This document shows positions 7,901 through 12,895 of a stretch of DNA of 13,686 nt, piece after piece. The stretch lies in NCBI GenBank assembly GCA_947623215.1, contig CANQGN010000023.1:1-13686 (forward strand), read 5' to 3'. The stretch is from an uncultured Clostridia bacterium. Its GTDB lineage: Bacteria > Bacillota > Clostridia > Oscillospirales > Acutalibacteraceae. The notes under the pieces were generated by a model. That model worked only from the letters and a program-made list of their open reading frames with translations, was not told the DNA's origin and did not search any database. A program made the position numbers and the translations under genes. How positions within the stretch are numbered: the first letter of the stretch is position 1; each line of letters starts with the position of its first letter.

Positions 7901-8954
7901 CGGCAGCATGGCCTGGCGGGTTGACGAAGGCGACAACGGCAACACCGTGTGGCAGGTCATGGCCAACGCGCAGGACATTGACGCCGACCGAAACGGCGTG
8001 GGCCTGCTGCTGATGCTGCGCTTTTCTAACGACGGCAGAACGGTCGATTTTAACTACTTCTCGCCCATTTCGGGCTACGCCTACAAAACGGTCAACCAGT
8101 TCTCCTTAACCCTGCCGGAGGGGCAGGTGCTGCACACCAAAGAAACCTACACCCTGCACTTTGAGACCGACGGCGGCGACCCTGCCCCCGCCGACCAGGA
8201 GCTCGCAGAGGGGGCCTCGCCCCTTGCGGTCACCCCGCCCGCCAAAGAAGGCTTTACCTTCGCCGGTTGGTACAAGGGCGATGAAAAGGTAGACTTGGAC
8301 TCCTTCACCATGCCGGCGGAAGACGTAACCCTCACCGCCCATTGGGAGGAATCCTCCGCCGCGGCAGACGAAGCCGCCGCCAAAGCGGTAGAAGAGGCAA
8401 TTGAAAAGCTGCCCGCCGCCGACAAGGTGACGGCTGCGGACAAAGAGGCAATTGAGGCCGCCAAAGCCGCCTATGACAAGCTGACCGAGGCGCAGCAGGC
8501 GCTGGTGACGAACAAGGCGAAGTTGGACGAAGCGCTGGCCGCCTTGGCCGCCGCCGAACAAAAACAAGCAGACGAAGCCGCCGCCCAAGCGGTAGAAGAG
8601 GCAATTGAAAAGCTGCCCGCCGCCGACAAGGTAACGGCTGCGGACAAAGAGGCCATTGAAGCCGCCAAAGCCGCCTTTGACAAGCTGACCGAAGCGCAAA
8701 AAGCGCTGGTAGGCAACAAGGCGAAGTTAGACGAAGCGGAAAAAGCCTTGGCCGCGCTGCCCCCGGCCCTTACCCCCGGCGACGTGACCGGCGACGGCAA
8801 GATAAACGCCGCCGACGCGCTGGAAATTTTGCGCTACGCCGTGCACAAAACCGACCTGACGGCCGAGCAAAAAGCGGCGGCCGACTTAAACGGCGATAAC
8901 GCCATTAACGCCGCCGACGCGCTGGCAGTGCTGAAAAAGGCCGTCGGCAAATAA
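4905..8954 (+). CDS. Secreted dockerin-bearing metallophosphoesterase, multimodular
   Basis: A 1349-residue extracellular protein, probably a phosphoesterase attached to a cellulosome-like scaffold. Seen in order: signal peptide 1-31 (basic start, hydrophobic core, LLPAAA|ED); beta-sandwich-like modules at about 39-197, 275-427 and 454-611, sharing GWNxL then RFY then an Asp-rich last strand; helical linker 203-266; a weaker fourth module about 617-765; calcineurin-like phosphoesterase about 780-1075 with PDIQ (Asp785, Gln787), GD (Asp821), GNHD (862-864), THN (His948) and GHVI (His992); Listeria-Bacteroides (Flg_new) repeat 1082-1149; two helical repeats 1154-1278; type I dockerin 1291-1349 with calcium loops at 1293-1304 and 1327-1338. 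Gln for His in motif I occurs in part of the superfamily; the usual second His of GHxH is Ile994. No LPXTG or membrane anchor. The gene has its own promoter and is followed by hairpins. Substrate unknown. Confidence 0.9.
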   Translation: MKGLKQRLKQWIARVLVVGVAASGFLLPAAAEDRPPVNWLVSDCESATGWATEASRGTIKRASEAAVGSGSMEIQCDGEMNFFYIIQSTQGNGGSMDFTHVTHMDFWLYTDDVNLFQYGDCAFNLSFNESWFSGGVRVSSATLKAQTLTKGWNHLHVPLDFSGKTETCDLSKIRRMRFYACDLPGQYSLRLDEVRAVNDEGLEQADQVAAQVVMDLINAIGRVNTYSELKITEARRAYEALTPEQQALVTNLATLTAAEEAFAILQGGGPRREVLISNCDEWSNWNRTGNAAVDTETFTEGTGSIRQTTSGSMMFYHIGDPIDCTGMTDIAFDFYTSDPKVFASGDSGMNFSSVSSGNWWGENGIRVERAVLYGLTLQTGWNKLKLPLHIVESPPASFSMQSVTALRFYATGAAAGTVIRLDNVRLTGPAEEIGVTLPEDMEQKPPLTTEPLSWMLSDCDTEASLQISSRAQLRNVVQVGDDTFTAFVAPQATNSMEIMIPKLTSSPLSITGYQTSDLALRLQLYVSDASAIATNGQLELTSSGRADLEEIHWATMPVNMPLQNGWNDLYLPFNEAVDTHGTLNLENINYFRFYLFLTKDIVMAIDDIKIVPQAVPELVEYFTEPDSVNKWQSAAALSWQNEALVAEGSGTVDFTTTAYAMPMPLPRRTPITIALQAEDPTAVTALAVTITDAAGKKAEASLNPAELATGSAAPYFIVVPAEMTAEEGFNFNTVQGFALTATLAAATTLRLDSVTCIVRQDEYWRDWVYDYQPEPGDYSMVVIPDIQELTAVHPAKLTALMEWIAANKQKENIQFAMSMGDVTWNGVRGDATNEAATEFGRAEEAFGLLEEAGIPYSICYGNHDYVPGATRNTDYFNRYFPYSRFSSWDSFGGGMVENKSDNLYFTLQVGDIPYLIMALEFDPSPATIQWADEVVTAHPDYNVIVTTHNYLSAVGERSTPEGDITGDVGHGEEMWQQFLKKHANVFMVLCGHVINYADPGSMAWRVDEGDNGNTVWQVMANAQDIDADRNGVGLLLMLRFSNDGRTVDFNYFSPISGYAYKTVNQFSLTLPEGQVLHTKETYTLHFETDGGDPAPADQELAEGASPLAVTPPAKEGFTFAGWYKGDEKVDLDSFTMPAEDVTLTAHWEESSAAADEAAAKAVEEAIEKLPAADKVTAADKEAIEAAKAAYDKLTEAQQALVTNKAKLDEALAALAAAEQKQADEAAAQAVEEAIEKLPAADKVTAADKEAIEAAKAAFDKLTEAQKALVGNKAKLDEAEKALAALPPALTPGDVTGDGKINAADALEILRYAVHKTDLTAEQKAAADLNGDNAINAADALAVLKKAVGK
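8364..8534 (+). repeat. Coding helical repeat, copy 1
   Basis: A 171-base unit encoding 57 residues (1154-1210), rich in Ala, Glu and Lys, with core EEAIEKLPAADKVTAADKEA and a later QALVTNKAKLDEA. It is predicted to be helical and probably acts as a spacer presenting the dockerin. A diverged relative lies at protein residues 203-266. Confidence 0.85.
8568..8738 (+). repeat. Coding helical repeat, copy 2
   Basis: A second 171-base unit (residues 1222-1278), nearly identical to copy 1 in both DNA and protein, with a 204-base period. Most differences are silent or conservative (for example Tyr to Phe), indicating recent duplication or ongoing homogenisation. Confidence 0.85.
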
Positions 8955-8985
8955 GCTAAAGTACAAGTTTTCCTTATCCTCCTTC

Positions 8986-9028
8986 GGGTTGCCCCCGCAA
9001 CCCCCCGGGGCGGCTTCGCCGCCCCGGG
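8986..9028. repeat. Two abutting GC-rich hairpins downstream of the dockerin gene
   Basis: The first hairpin has the 7-base arms GGGTTGC (8986-8992) and GCAACCC (8997-9003) around CCCC. The second begins at the next base: 11-base arms CCCGGGGCGGC (9004-9014) and GCCGCCCCGGG (9018-9028) around TTC. Both are perfect. There is no clear T-tract after them. They may form part of the terminator or be a dispersed REP-like intergenic element. Confidence 0.7.
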
Positions 9029-9037
9029 CAAAACCAA

Positions 9038-9075
9038 AGCCAAAAGCCCGCACGCCACCGTGCGGGCTTTTGGCT
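9038..9075. terminator. Bidirectional terminator between convergent genes
   Basis: A perfect 17-base-pair stem (9038-9054 with 9059-9075) encloses a CCAC loop. The GC-rich core GCCCGCAC/GTGCGGGC is flanked by AAAA on one side and TTTT on the other, so it can terminate in both directions. It sits between the dockerin gene (+) and the minus-strand gene ending at 9181. Confidence 0.8.
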
Positions 9076-9112
9076 ACCCGGGTATTGAACGCTCTTTTTC
9101 TCCTGTTATTTT

Positions 9113-9153
9113 CCCCGGCTGAATAGTCGGCCGGGGCGGGGGAGAGGCTTTTT
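9113..9153 (+). terminator. Possible further hairpin with downstream T-tract
   Basis: The 7-base arms CCCCGGC (9113-9119) and GCCGGGG (9130-9136) enclose a 10-base loop. A TTTTT run lies 12 bases beyond (9149-9153). The long gap to the T-run makes terminator function uncertain; it may just back up the stronger element at 9038-9075. Confidence 0.35.
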
Positions 9154-9180
9154 GTTTATTGTAACAGATTCCGGTGTTGT

Positions 9181-10092
9181 TTACAACTGATTCTGAAAAA
9201 GGGAAGCATACAATTTGGTGAGAAACAACTGCGGCTGAAATTCCCCGTAAAACTGCGGCAGCGTTACGGCGGCGGAAAGGGTTTTCGCATCCAGCGCCGT
9301 CAGCTGCTCTACCTCCTGCGGTTGCAGCAGGGGCGTGAGGGTTTGCATAACGTAGGCGGTGTTTAAGTCAACCGAATTCGGCGAAAAAGCGGGCGGCGCG
9401 GTGCCGGTCGAAACGCGGCGCAGCAGGTCGGCCGGCGTGCGACTGGCCAGCAGATCTTGGTACGAGACGGGGGGCAAAAAGCAGCCCCACCGCCGAATGG
9501 CCGTCGCCGCGTTTTGCAAAATACCAAGCCCGGTTTCTTGTGCGGCCGTCGAGAAAAAATCAGCGGAAAATTCCCGAAACCGGTCGCTTGTTTTCATCGC
9601 CTTGTTGACCCAGTAGCAAACCCCCTCTCGCCGGTGTGCAGGCGTGTGGCTGCGGCTGAACCAGCTTGGTTCAAAGTAGCCGTAAAAATCCGGGTTTGAA
9701 TCGCACAGGCTGACGGTCGGCATGTTGTGCAGCCGCAGGGTCGCCGCCGTTTTTCCCCCGGTGGTTCGGTGGTAGGTTACCCCCACAACGTTATATATTG
9801 CAAGGTTCCAGCCCCCGTCGCCCGCCGCAAGCCGGGCGCATTGCGGCGGGCTTTTTTGGGGAAAGGACCGGGTCAGTTTGGGCAAGGGAATGCCCTTATC
9901 GGCAAAGCCCGCTTGCAGCAGCTCGGCAATTGCCAGCATTTCTTCTTCGTTTTCCAAATAGTAATAATAATATTCATTCGGCGGGTCGCCGTGGGTGTGG
10001 GCGGGTTGCTTTTTGCTTTTGCCCAACGTTAGCGAGCCATGCGGCGGGCCAAAATGCCGTGCCGCCAGTTCTTGTACCATTGCATAATTCAT
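9181..10092 (-). CDS. Hypothetical protein, unrecognised
   Basis: A 303-residue protein with no family that I recognise. It looks soluble: no signal peptide or membrane segment. An N-terminal region of charged and His-rich text (KSKKQPAHTHGDPPNE) is followed by five consecutive tyrosines and an acidic helix. The middle contains an aromatic-rich segment with NPDFYGYFEPSWF, and the C-terminal half looks helical. The open frame runs further to a GTG at 10149, but no ribosome binding site precedes that codon. The ATG at 10092 has AGGGGGTG six bases upstream and is chosen as the start. It is transcribed alone, convergent with the dockerin gene and divergent from the phosphatase gene. The length and lack of stops in GC-rich sequence support a real gene, though the overlapping plus-strand frames are also open in places. 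Confidence 0.65.
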   Translation of the reverse strand: MNYAMVQELAARHFGPPHGSLTLGKSKKQPAHTHGDPPNEYYYYYLENEEEMLAIAELLQAGFADKGIPLPKLTRSFPQKSPPQCARLAAGDGGWNLAIYNVVGVTYHRTTGGKTAATLRLHNMPTVSLCDSNPDFYGYFEPSWFSRSHTPAHRREGVCYWVNKAMKTSDRFREFSADFFSTAAQETGLGILQNAATAIRRWGCFLPPVSYQDLLASRTPADLLRRVSTGTAPPAFSPNSVDLNTAYVMQTLTPLLQPQEVEQLTALDAKTLSAAVTLPQFYGEFQPQLFLTKLYASLFQNQL

Positions 10093-10098
10093 CGGTTG

Positions 10099-10106
10099 CA
10101 CCCCCT
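10099..10106 (-). promoter_or_regulatory. Ribosome binding site that sets the start of the minus-strand hypothetical gene
   Basis: On the minus strand this reads AGGGGGTG, six bases before the ATG at 10092. No comparable site precedes the in-frame GTG at 10149 or the ATG at 10119. Confidence 0.6.
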
Positions 10107-10115
10107 GTGCGGCAA

Positions 10116-10133
10116 GCATACCAAACGGTATGC
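10116..10133. promoter_or_regulatory. Perfect 7-4-7 inverted repeat in a divergent intergenic region
   Basis: GCATACC (10116-10122) and GGTATGC (10127-10133) are exact reverse complements around AAAC. It lies between two divergent genes (starts 10092 and 10212), 24 bases from the first start. It could be an operator shared by both promoters or a leader hairpin for the minus-strand gene. No convincing -35/-10 pair was found in this 119-base gap in either direction. Confidence 0.5.
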
Positions 10134-10193
10134 CCCAAAAACGTCCCACCCCATGTGGTATTCTATAAGCTGTGCGGAATGAACCGCAAAAAG

Positions 10194-10200
10194 AAAGGAG
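10194..10200 (+). promoter_or_regulatory. Ribosome binding site that selects a GTG start for the phosphatase
   Basis: AAAGGAG lies 11 bases before the GTG at 10212. The upstream in-frame ATG at 10179 has no such site, and this AAAGGAG would lie inside that longer reading frame. Confidence 0.65.
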
Positions 10201-10211
10201 CGCCCCCTTTT

Positions 10212-10895
10212 GTGATTTACGCTGTTTCAGATTTACACGGCTGCTATGAAAAATACCGAAAGCTGCTTAGCACTCTCTCCCTCGGCGGCGCGGATACGCT
10301 GTATGTATTGGGCGACGTGATCGACCGCGGCGCCGGGGGAATCGATATTTTGTTGGATATGATGACGCGCGCCAACGTAAAACCGCTCATCGGCAACCAC
10401 GAGTCGCTGGCGCTGGGGGTGATGAAGCGCATCGCCGCCGGTTCTTTAGCGGCGGAATCGGTGGAGAAAACCCGGGTGGGAATGCTCTGGTTACTGTCTG
10501 GCGGCGAGACAACTCTGCGGGCGTTTGGGGCGTTGTCGCGGGCCGGTCAGCAGGCGGTCGTCGATTCCATCGAATCCTTCGGTATTTACGATGAGCGCAC
10601 GGTAAACGGCCGCCGGTTTCACCTCTCCCATACCCTGCCGGATTATAATCCGAACAAACCCATTCACGACGTCAGCTTTTTGGAGTTTGTGTACGGCGAG
10701 CCGGACTACACGAAGGTCTACGGGGTGGACGCACTGTTTGTCACCGGCCATACCCCCACGGGGCTGATTGACCCCGCGTTCGCCGGGCGCGTCTGGCGGG
10801 GGAACAACCATATCGCCATAGACTGCGGCGCGGCGTTCGGCCGCCCGCTGGGGTGTATTTGCCTAAATACGCTGGAAGAAATCTATATTGCCTAA
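10212..10895 (+). CDS. PPP-family metallophosphatase (Ser/Thr phosphatase or ApaH-like)
   Basis: A 227-residue cytosolic phosphatase with the full signature of the PPP/calcineurin-like family: SDLHG (Asp7, His9), GDVIDRG (34-40), GNHE (61-64), a histidine in HLSHTLPDYN (His140) and TGHTPTG with His180. These residues bind the two metal ions. Family members dephosphorylate phosphoserine/threonine or hydrolyse Ap4A-type dinucleotides; the sequence alone does not decide which. The GTG start is chosen because AAAGGAG sits 11 bases upstream and because the protein then begins directly with the first beta strand. The longer open frame back to 9798 is antisense to the neighbouring gene and gives low-complexity sequence. 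Divergent from the unrecognised minus-strand gene; no terminator is evident before the next promoter. Confidence 0.9.
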   Translation: MIYAVSDLHGCYEKYRKLLSTLSLGGADTLYVLGDVIDRGAGGIDILLDMMTRANVKPLIGNHESLALGVMKRIAAGSLAAESVEKTRVGMLWLLSGGETTLRAFGALSRAGQQAVVDSIESFGIYDERTVNGRRFHLSHTLPDYNPNKPIHDVSFLEFVYGEPDYTKVYGVDALFVTGHTPTGLIDPAFAGRVWRGNNHIAIDCGAAFGRPLGCICLNTLEEIYIA

Positions 10896-10939
10896 AGAAC
10901 ATTTGATAGAAATAAAACGGATAGCAGGCCAACTGCGTA

Positions 10940-10968
10940 TTGCAAAATATTTGTAAATCTTGTATGAT
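10940..10968 (+). promoter_or_regulatory. Sigma-A promoter for the UDG-like gene
   Basis: TTGCAA (10940-10945) and TATGAT (10963-10968) are spaced by 17 bases in an AT-rich patch. The predicted start near 10975 gives a leader of about 89 bases, longer than usual, in which I see no recognised riboswitch or strong hairpin. Confidence 0.65.
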
Positions 10969-11063
10969 AAAATTGCAAAGGAACCGACCCTTTGGCCGCC
11001 CATTGCCGCCGGGCAGGGCGAAACAACGCCAGAATTGGAGAAAACTTATACGGGGAGATTTTT

Positions 11064-11858
11064 ATGAAGGAGCATTTTTTAAACCTTTGGCATCACGTTT
11101 ATGCATCGCTTTCGCCCCAAAAACGCGAAAAGCAATTAGCTTCCCAGTTTGCCGCGACAAGGGGGAAGAATTACGACCAAAACAAAGTAAAGCTGCTGCT
11201 CGTTGGGCAGGCGCCAAACGGCTGGAATTTGGGCAGCTTAAACCATCTTTCGCCGGACAGGATAACGGAAGAGATGGTGCAGGAAATGGCAAACGAGGCG
11301 GAGGCGCGGTTGTATCATCGCCCCGAATGCGGCAGCTGGGTGGAAAAAAGAGAAAACGGGCTGTATGCCGATGACGGCAAATACTCGCTGAACCGGTCGC
11401 CGTTTTGGCGCACAGCCGAAAAAATAGAGAAAGGGCTGTGGAAAAAAGCGGAACGGGCGGAGGAGCAGAACGCTGTTTGGCTGGAAAATATCGCATGGTC
11501 CAATTTATACAAGCTTTCTCCCGCAGCGGGAAATCCCAGCGAAAAAAGCAAAACCCTTCAGAATGAAATCTGCCGCGAGATACTGAAAGAGGAAGTGCGG
11601 GCACTTCAACCAACCCATATTGTAATGATGACCGGCTGGGAGGGCTGGGCGAAGAATTTTCAGGATTGCTTTGACGTATTGCACGTCACCGGGCAAAAAA
11701 ACGTCAGCCGCGGCGATAACAAAAACGAGATTTATGTGGAGGCCACCGGTCGAATGGGGAACTCGAAGGCAAAAGTCGTCGTTCTTTGCCGCCCCGAAGG
11801 CAGAAAGGATGAATCGTATGTAGAGGCGGCTCTGAAAGCCTTTGATAACTTCCAATAG
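11064..11858 (+). CDS. Uracil-DNA-glycosylase-superfamily-like protein
   Basis: A 264-residue protein with the layout of the uracil-DNA glycosylase fold but not of a standard Ung. Seen: LLLVGQAPNGW (44-54), resembling UDG motif 1 (GxxPG/GQDPY); ENIAWSNLYKLSPAAGNP (141-158), resembling the TNVVKCRPPGNRxP stretch of family 4 UDGs; a following helix and strand LQPTHIVMMTG (181-191); and near the end VVVLCRPEGR (238-247), where the motif 2 histidine-proline loop would lie but with Arg in place of His. It may process DNA bases or have lost catalysis. The ATG is supported by GGGGAG six bases upstream; the longer frame to 10992 has no such site. Its base composition is less GC-rich than the genes to its left. 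No terminator was seen in the 75 bases before the convergent gene. Confidence 0.6.
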   Translation: MKEHFLNLWHHVYASLSPQKREKQLASQFAATRGKNYDQNKVKLLLVGQAPNGWNLGSLNHLSPDRITEEMVQEMANEAEARLYHRPECGSWVEKRENGLYADDGKYSLNRSPFWRTAEKIEKGLWKKAERAEEQNAVWLENIAWSNLYKLSPAAGNPSEKSKTLQNEICREILKEEVRALQPTHIVMMTGWEGWAKNFQDCFDVLHVTGQKNVSRGDNKNEIYVEATGRMGNSKAKVVVLCRPEGRKDESYVEAALKAFDNFQ

Positions 11859-11933
11859 GCAATACAATCAGGGTACAACGTGTTTTTGGGGGAGTGCCCG
11901 CCGCGCCTGCTGCGTTCTGCGCTCTTGCCGCAC

Positions 11934-12479
11934 TTACCGCATAAGCATTATTTCGGTAAAATTCAGTTCGCGATGAACATACAGTTTGATCGCGTTGAAA
12001 AAACTTATTTCGGGTTTGGCGCTGTTGAGTGCCGAAGATATATCTATAAATCTGCATCCGTTTTCGGCGCTCAGCTTTTTTAGCGCAATATTGTACTTAT
12101 TATGAAGTTCGCTCTTCGCCGCCATGGATACGACATAAATCTTGGCATTACATTTGTTGTGAAGGCAATACAGTAGCCGCTCGAACGATTCGATGAACTC
12201 GCTTGTTGCCATACCTTCGCTTGCTTCGACATCGCCTAAATTGATAAATACTTTACACGGACAAAGAGCTAAAACAAATTCTTCAAGATTGCTGCAAACA
12301 TCGGCAACCGACGCTCCTCTTGCACTCCGATTATGCACTTCTTCGTCGACTCGAAACGCGTGAGCGAGTTCCGTTAACGGCAAAGAGGAGAAAAAATCGG
12401 ATCCTACGAAAACGATGCCTCCTTTCGTCGCTACACTGTTAATATTTTGAAATTTCTTCAATTCATTTGTATCTTTCAT
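11934..12479 (-). CDS. SGNH/GDSL-hydrolase-like protein with degenerate catalytic blocks
   Basis: A 181-residue protein that follows the SGNH/GDSL hydrolase pattern: block I strand and loop IVFVGSDFF (22-30), where GDS is changed to GSD; block II-like NRSARGAS; block III-like KVFINLGDVEAS, where the GxND motif is changed; and late strands KIYVVSM and CRFIDISSAL. The C-terminal DxxH motif is not clear, though a YVHREL histidine is present. Active members deacylate or esterify sugars and lipids; this one may be altered or inactive. Two adjacent ATGs exist: the one at 12479 sits 7 bases from AAAGGAG (12487-12493), the one at 12482 only 4, so 12479 is preferred. It lies 23 bases after the PQ-loop gene and is clearly its operon partner. 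Confidence 0.7.
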   Translation of the reverse strand: MKDTNELKKFQNINSVATKGGIVFVGSDFFSSLPLTELAHAFRVDEEVHNRSARGASVADVCSNLEEFVLALCPCKVFINLGDVEASEGMATSEFIESFERLLYCLHNKCNAKIYVVSMAAKSELHNKYNIALKKLSAENGCRFIDISSALNSAKPEISFFNAIKLYVHRELNFTEIMLMR

Positions 12480-12502
12480 CATGTTTCTCCTTTAGAGTTT
12501 CG

Positions 12503-12784
12503 TCATACTGATTTCTGTTTGTCATGCCATAGATTGATAAAATATACTGTAAGATTGACGCTTACCGATAAAATATTGATAAAATACGCAATAAGTACAT
12601 AGCCGATATTACCGGAAATAAACTTGCTCGCTATCCCGGCTATGTAGCCGATCATTATCAATAAGATAAACGGCAAACTCATGGATTTTGCGGTCTTTGC
12701 CTTTATGTTCTTGACAACCGATAACGGCCATGATATGCCAAAAGATATAAGCATGATTGTTTCTAAAATTTCGGGAATAGTCAT
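12503..12784 (-). CDS. PQ-loop / SemiSWEET-like membrane protein
   Basis: A 93-residue membrane protein with three predicted transmembrane segments (about 6-25, 37-54 and 60-85), the size and layout of SemiSWEET sugar transporters and related PQ-loop proteins. The segment FGISWPLSVVKNIKAKTAKS (15-34) resembles the PQ-loop and the lysine/serine stretch behind it, but Leu21 stands where Gln is usual. SemiSWEETs act as dimers moving sugars across the cytoplasmic membrane; substrate here is unknown. An open frame continues to an ATG at 12832, but the -10 box of the promoter lies in between, so the ATG at 12784 is chosen. Its AAGGAG is only 3 bases away, with a second AAAGGAG 12 bases away. First gene of a two-gene operon, divergent from LysR. 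Confidence 0.7.
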   Translation of the reverse strand: MTIPEILETIMLISFGISWPLSVVKNIKAKTAKSMSLPFILLIMIGYIAGIASKFISGNIGYVLIAYFINILSVSVNLTVYFINLWHDKQKSV

Positions 12785-12811
12785 AATCTCCTTTTTCTCC
12801 TTTCCATCCAT

Positions 12812-12840
12812 ATTATATGATTGACAACTCATAAAGTCTA
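12812..12840 (-). promoter_or_regulatory. Minus-strand promoter of the PQ-loop / SGNH operon
   Basis: On the minus strand, TAGACT (12840-12835) and TATAAT (12817-12812) are spaced by 17 bases. Transcription would start near 12805, about 20 bases before the ATG at 12784. It is interleaved with the LysR promoter on the other strand. The -35 box is only a 4/6 match, which suits an activator-dependent promoter. Confidence 0.6.
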
Positions 12841-12849
12841 ATATATAAT
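12821..12849 (+). promoter_or_regulatory. Consensus sigma-A promoter of the LysR gene
   Basis: TTGACA (12821-12826) and TATAAT (12844-12849) match consensus at all 12 positions, with the ideal 17-base spacer. Predicted start is near 12856, giving a leader of about 40 bases with AAAGGCGG before the ATG at 12896. Confidence 0.85.
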
Positions 12850-12852
12850 TCG

Positions 12853-12865
12853 TATCAGTATGATA
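12853..12865. promoter_or_regulatory. T-N11-A palindrome, candidate LysR box
   Basis: TATCA-GTA-TGATA is a perfect 5-3-5 inverted repeat that fits the T-N11-A LysR-type binding motif. It covers the predicted LysR transcription start, where binding would repress LysR, and lies upstream of the divergent operon promoter, where binding could activate it. Function is inferred only from placement. Confidence 0.5.
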
Positions 12866-12895
12866 ACATCAATATTATATAAAGGCGGTTTAACG

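Noticed and set aside
8364..8738. Possible CRISPR-like repeats
   Set aside because: The units are long, coding, in frame and only two in number, with no short repeats or unique spacers.
10093..10149. N-terminal extension of the minus-strand hypothetical to a GTG
   Set aside because: No ribosome binding site precedes the GTG, and the extension reads through the palindrome at 10116-10133.
9798..10211. N-terminal extension of the phosphatase frame
   Set aside because: It overlaps the minus-strand gene, encodes low-complexity text, and the GTG at 10212 has a proper ribosome binding site.
10992..11063. N-terminal extension of the UDG-like frame
   Set aside because: No ribosome binding site precedes it, while the ATG at 11064 has GGGGAG at ideal spacing.
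10975..11063. Long leader considered as a riboswitch
   Set aside because: No recognisable aptamer core, terminator or anti-terminator structure could be drawn in it.
11859..11933. Terminator between the convergent UDG-like and SGNH-like genes
   Set aside because: Only short, imperfect pairings and no stem followed by a T-tract on either strand.
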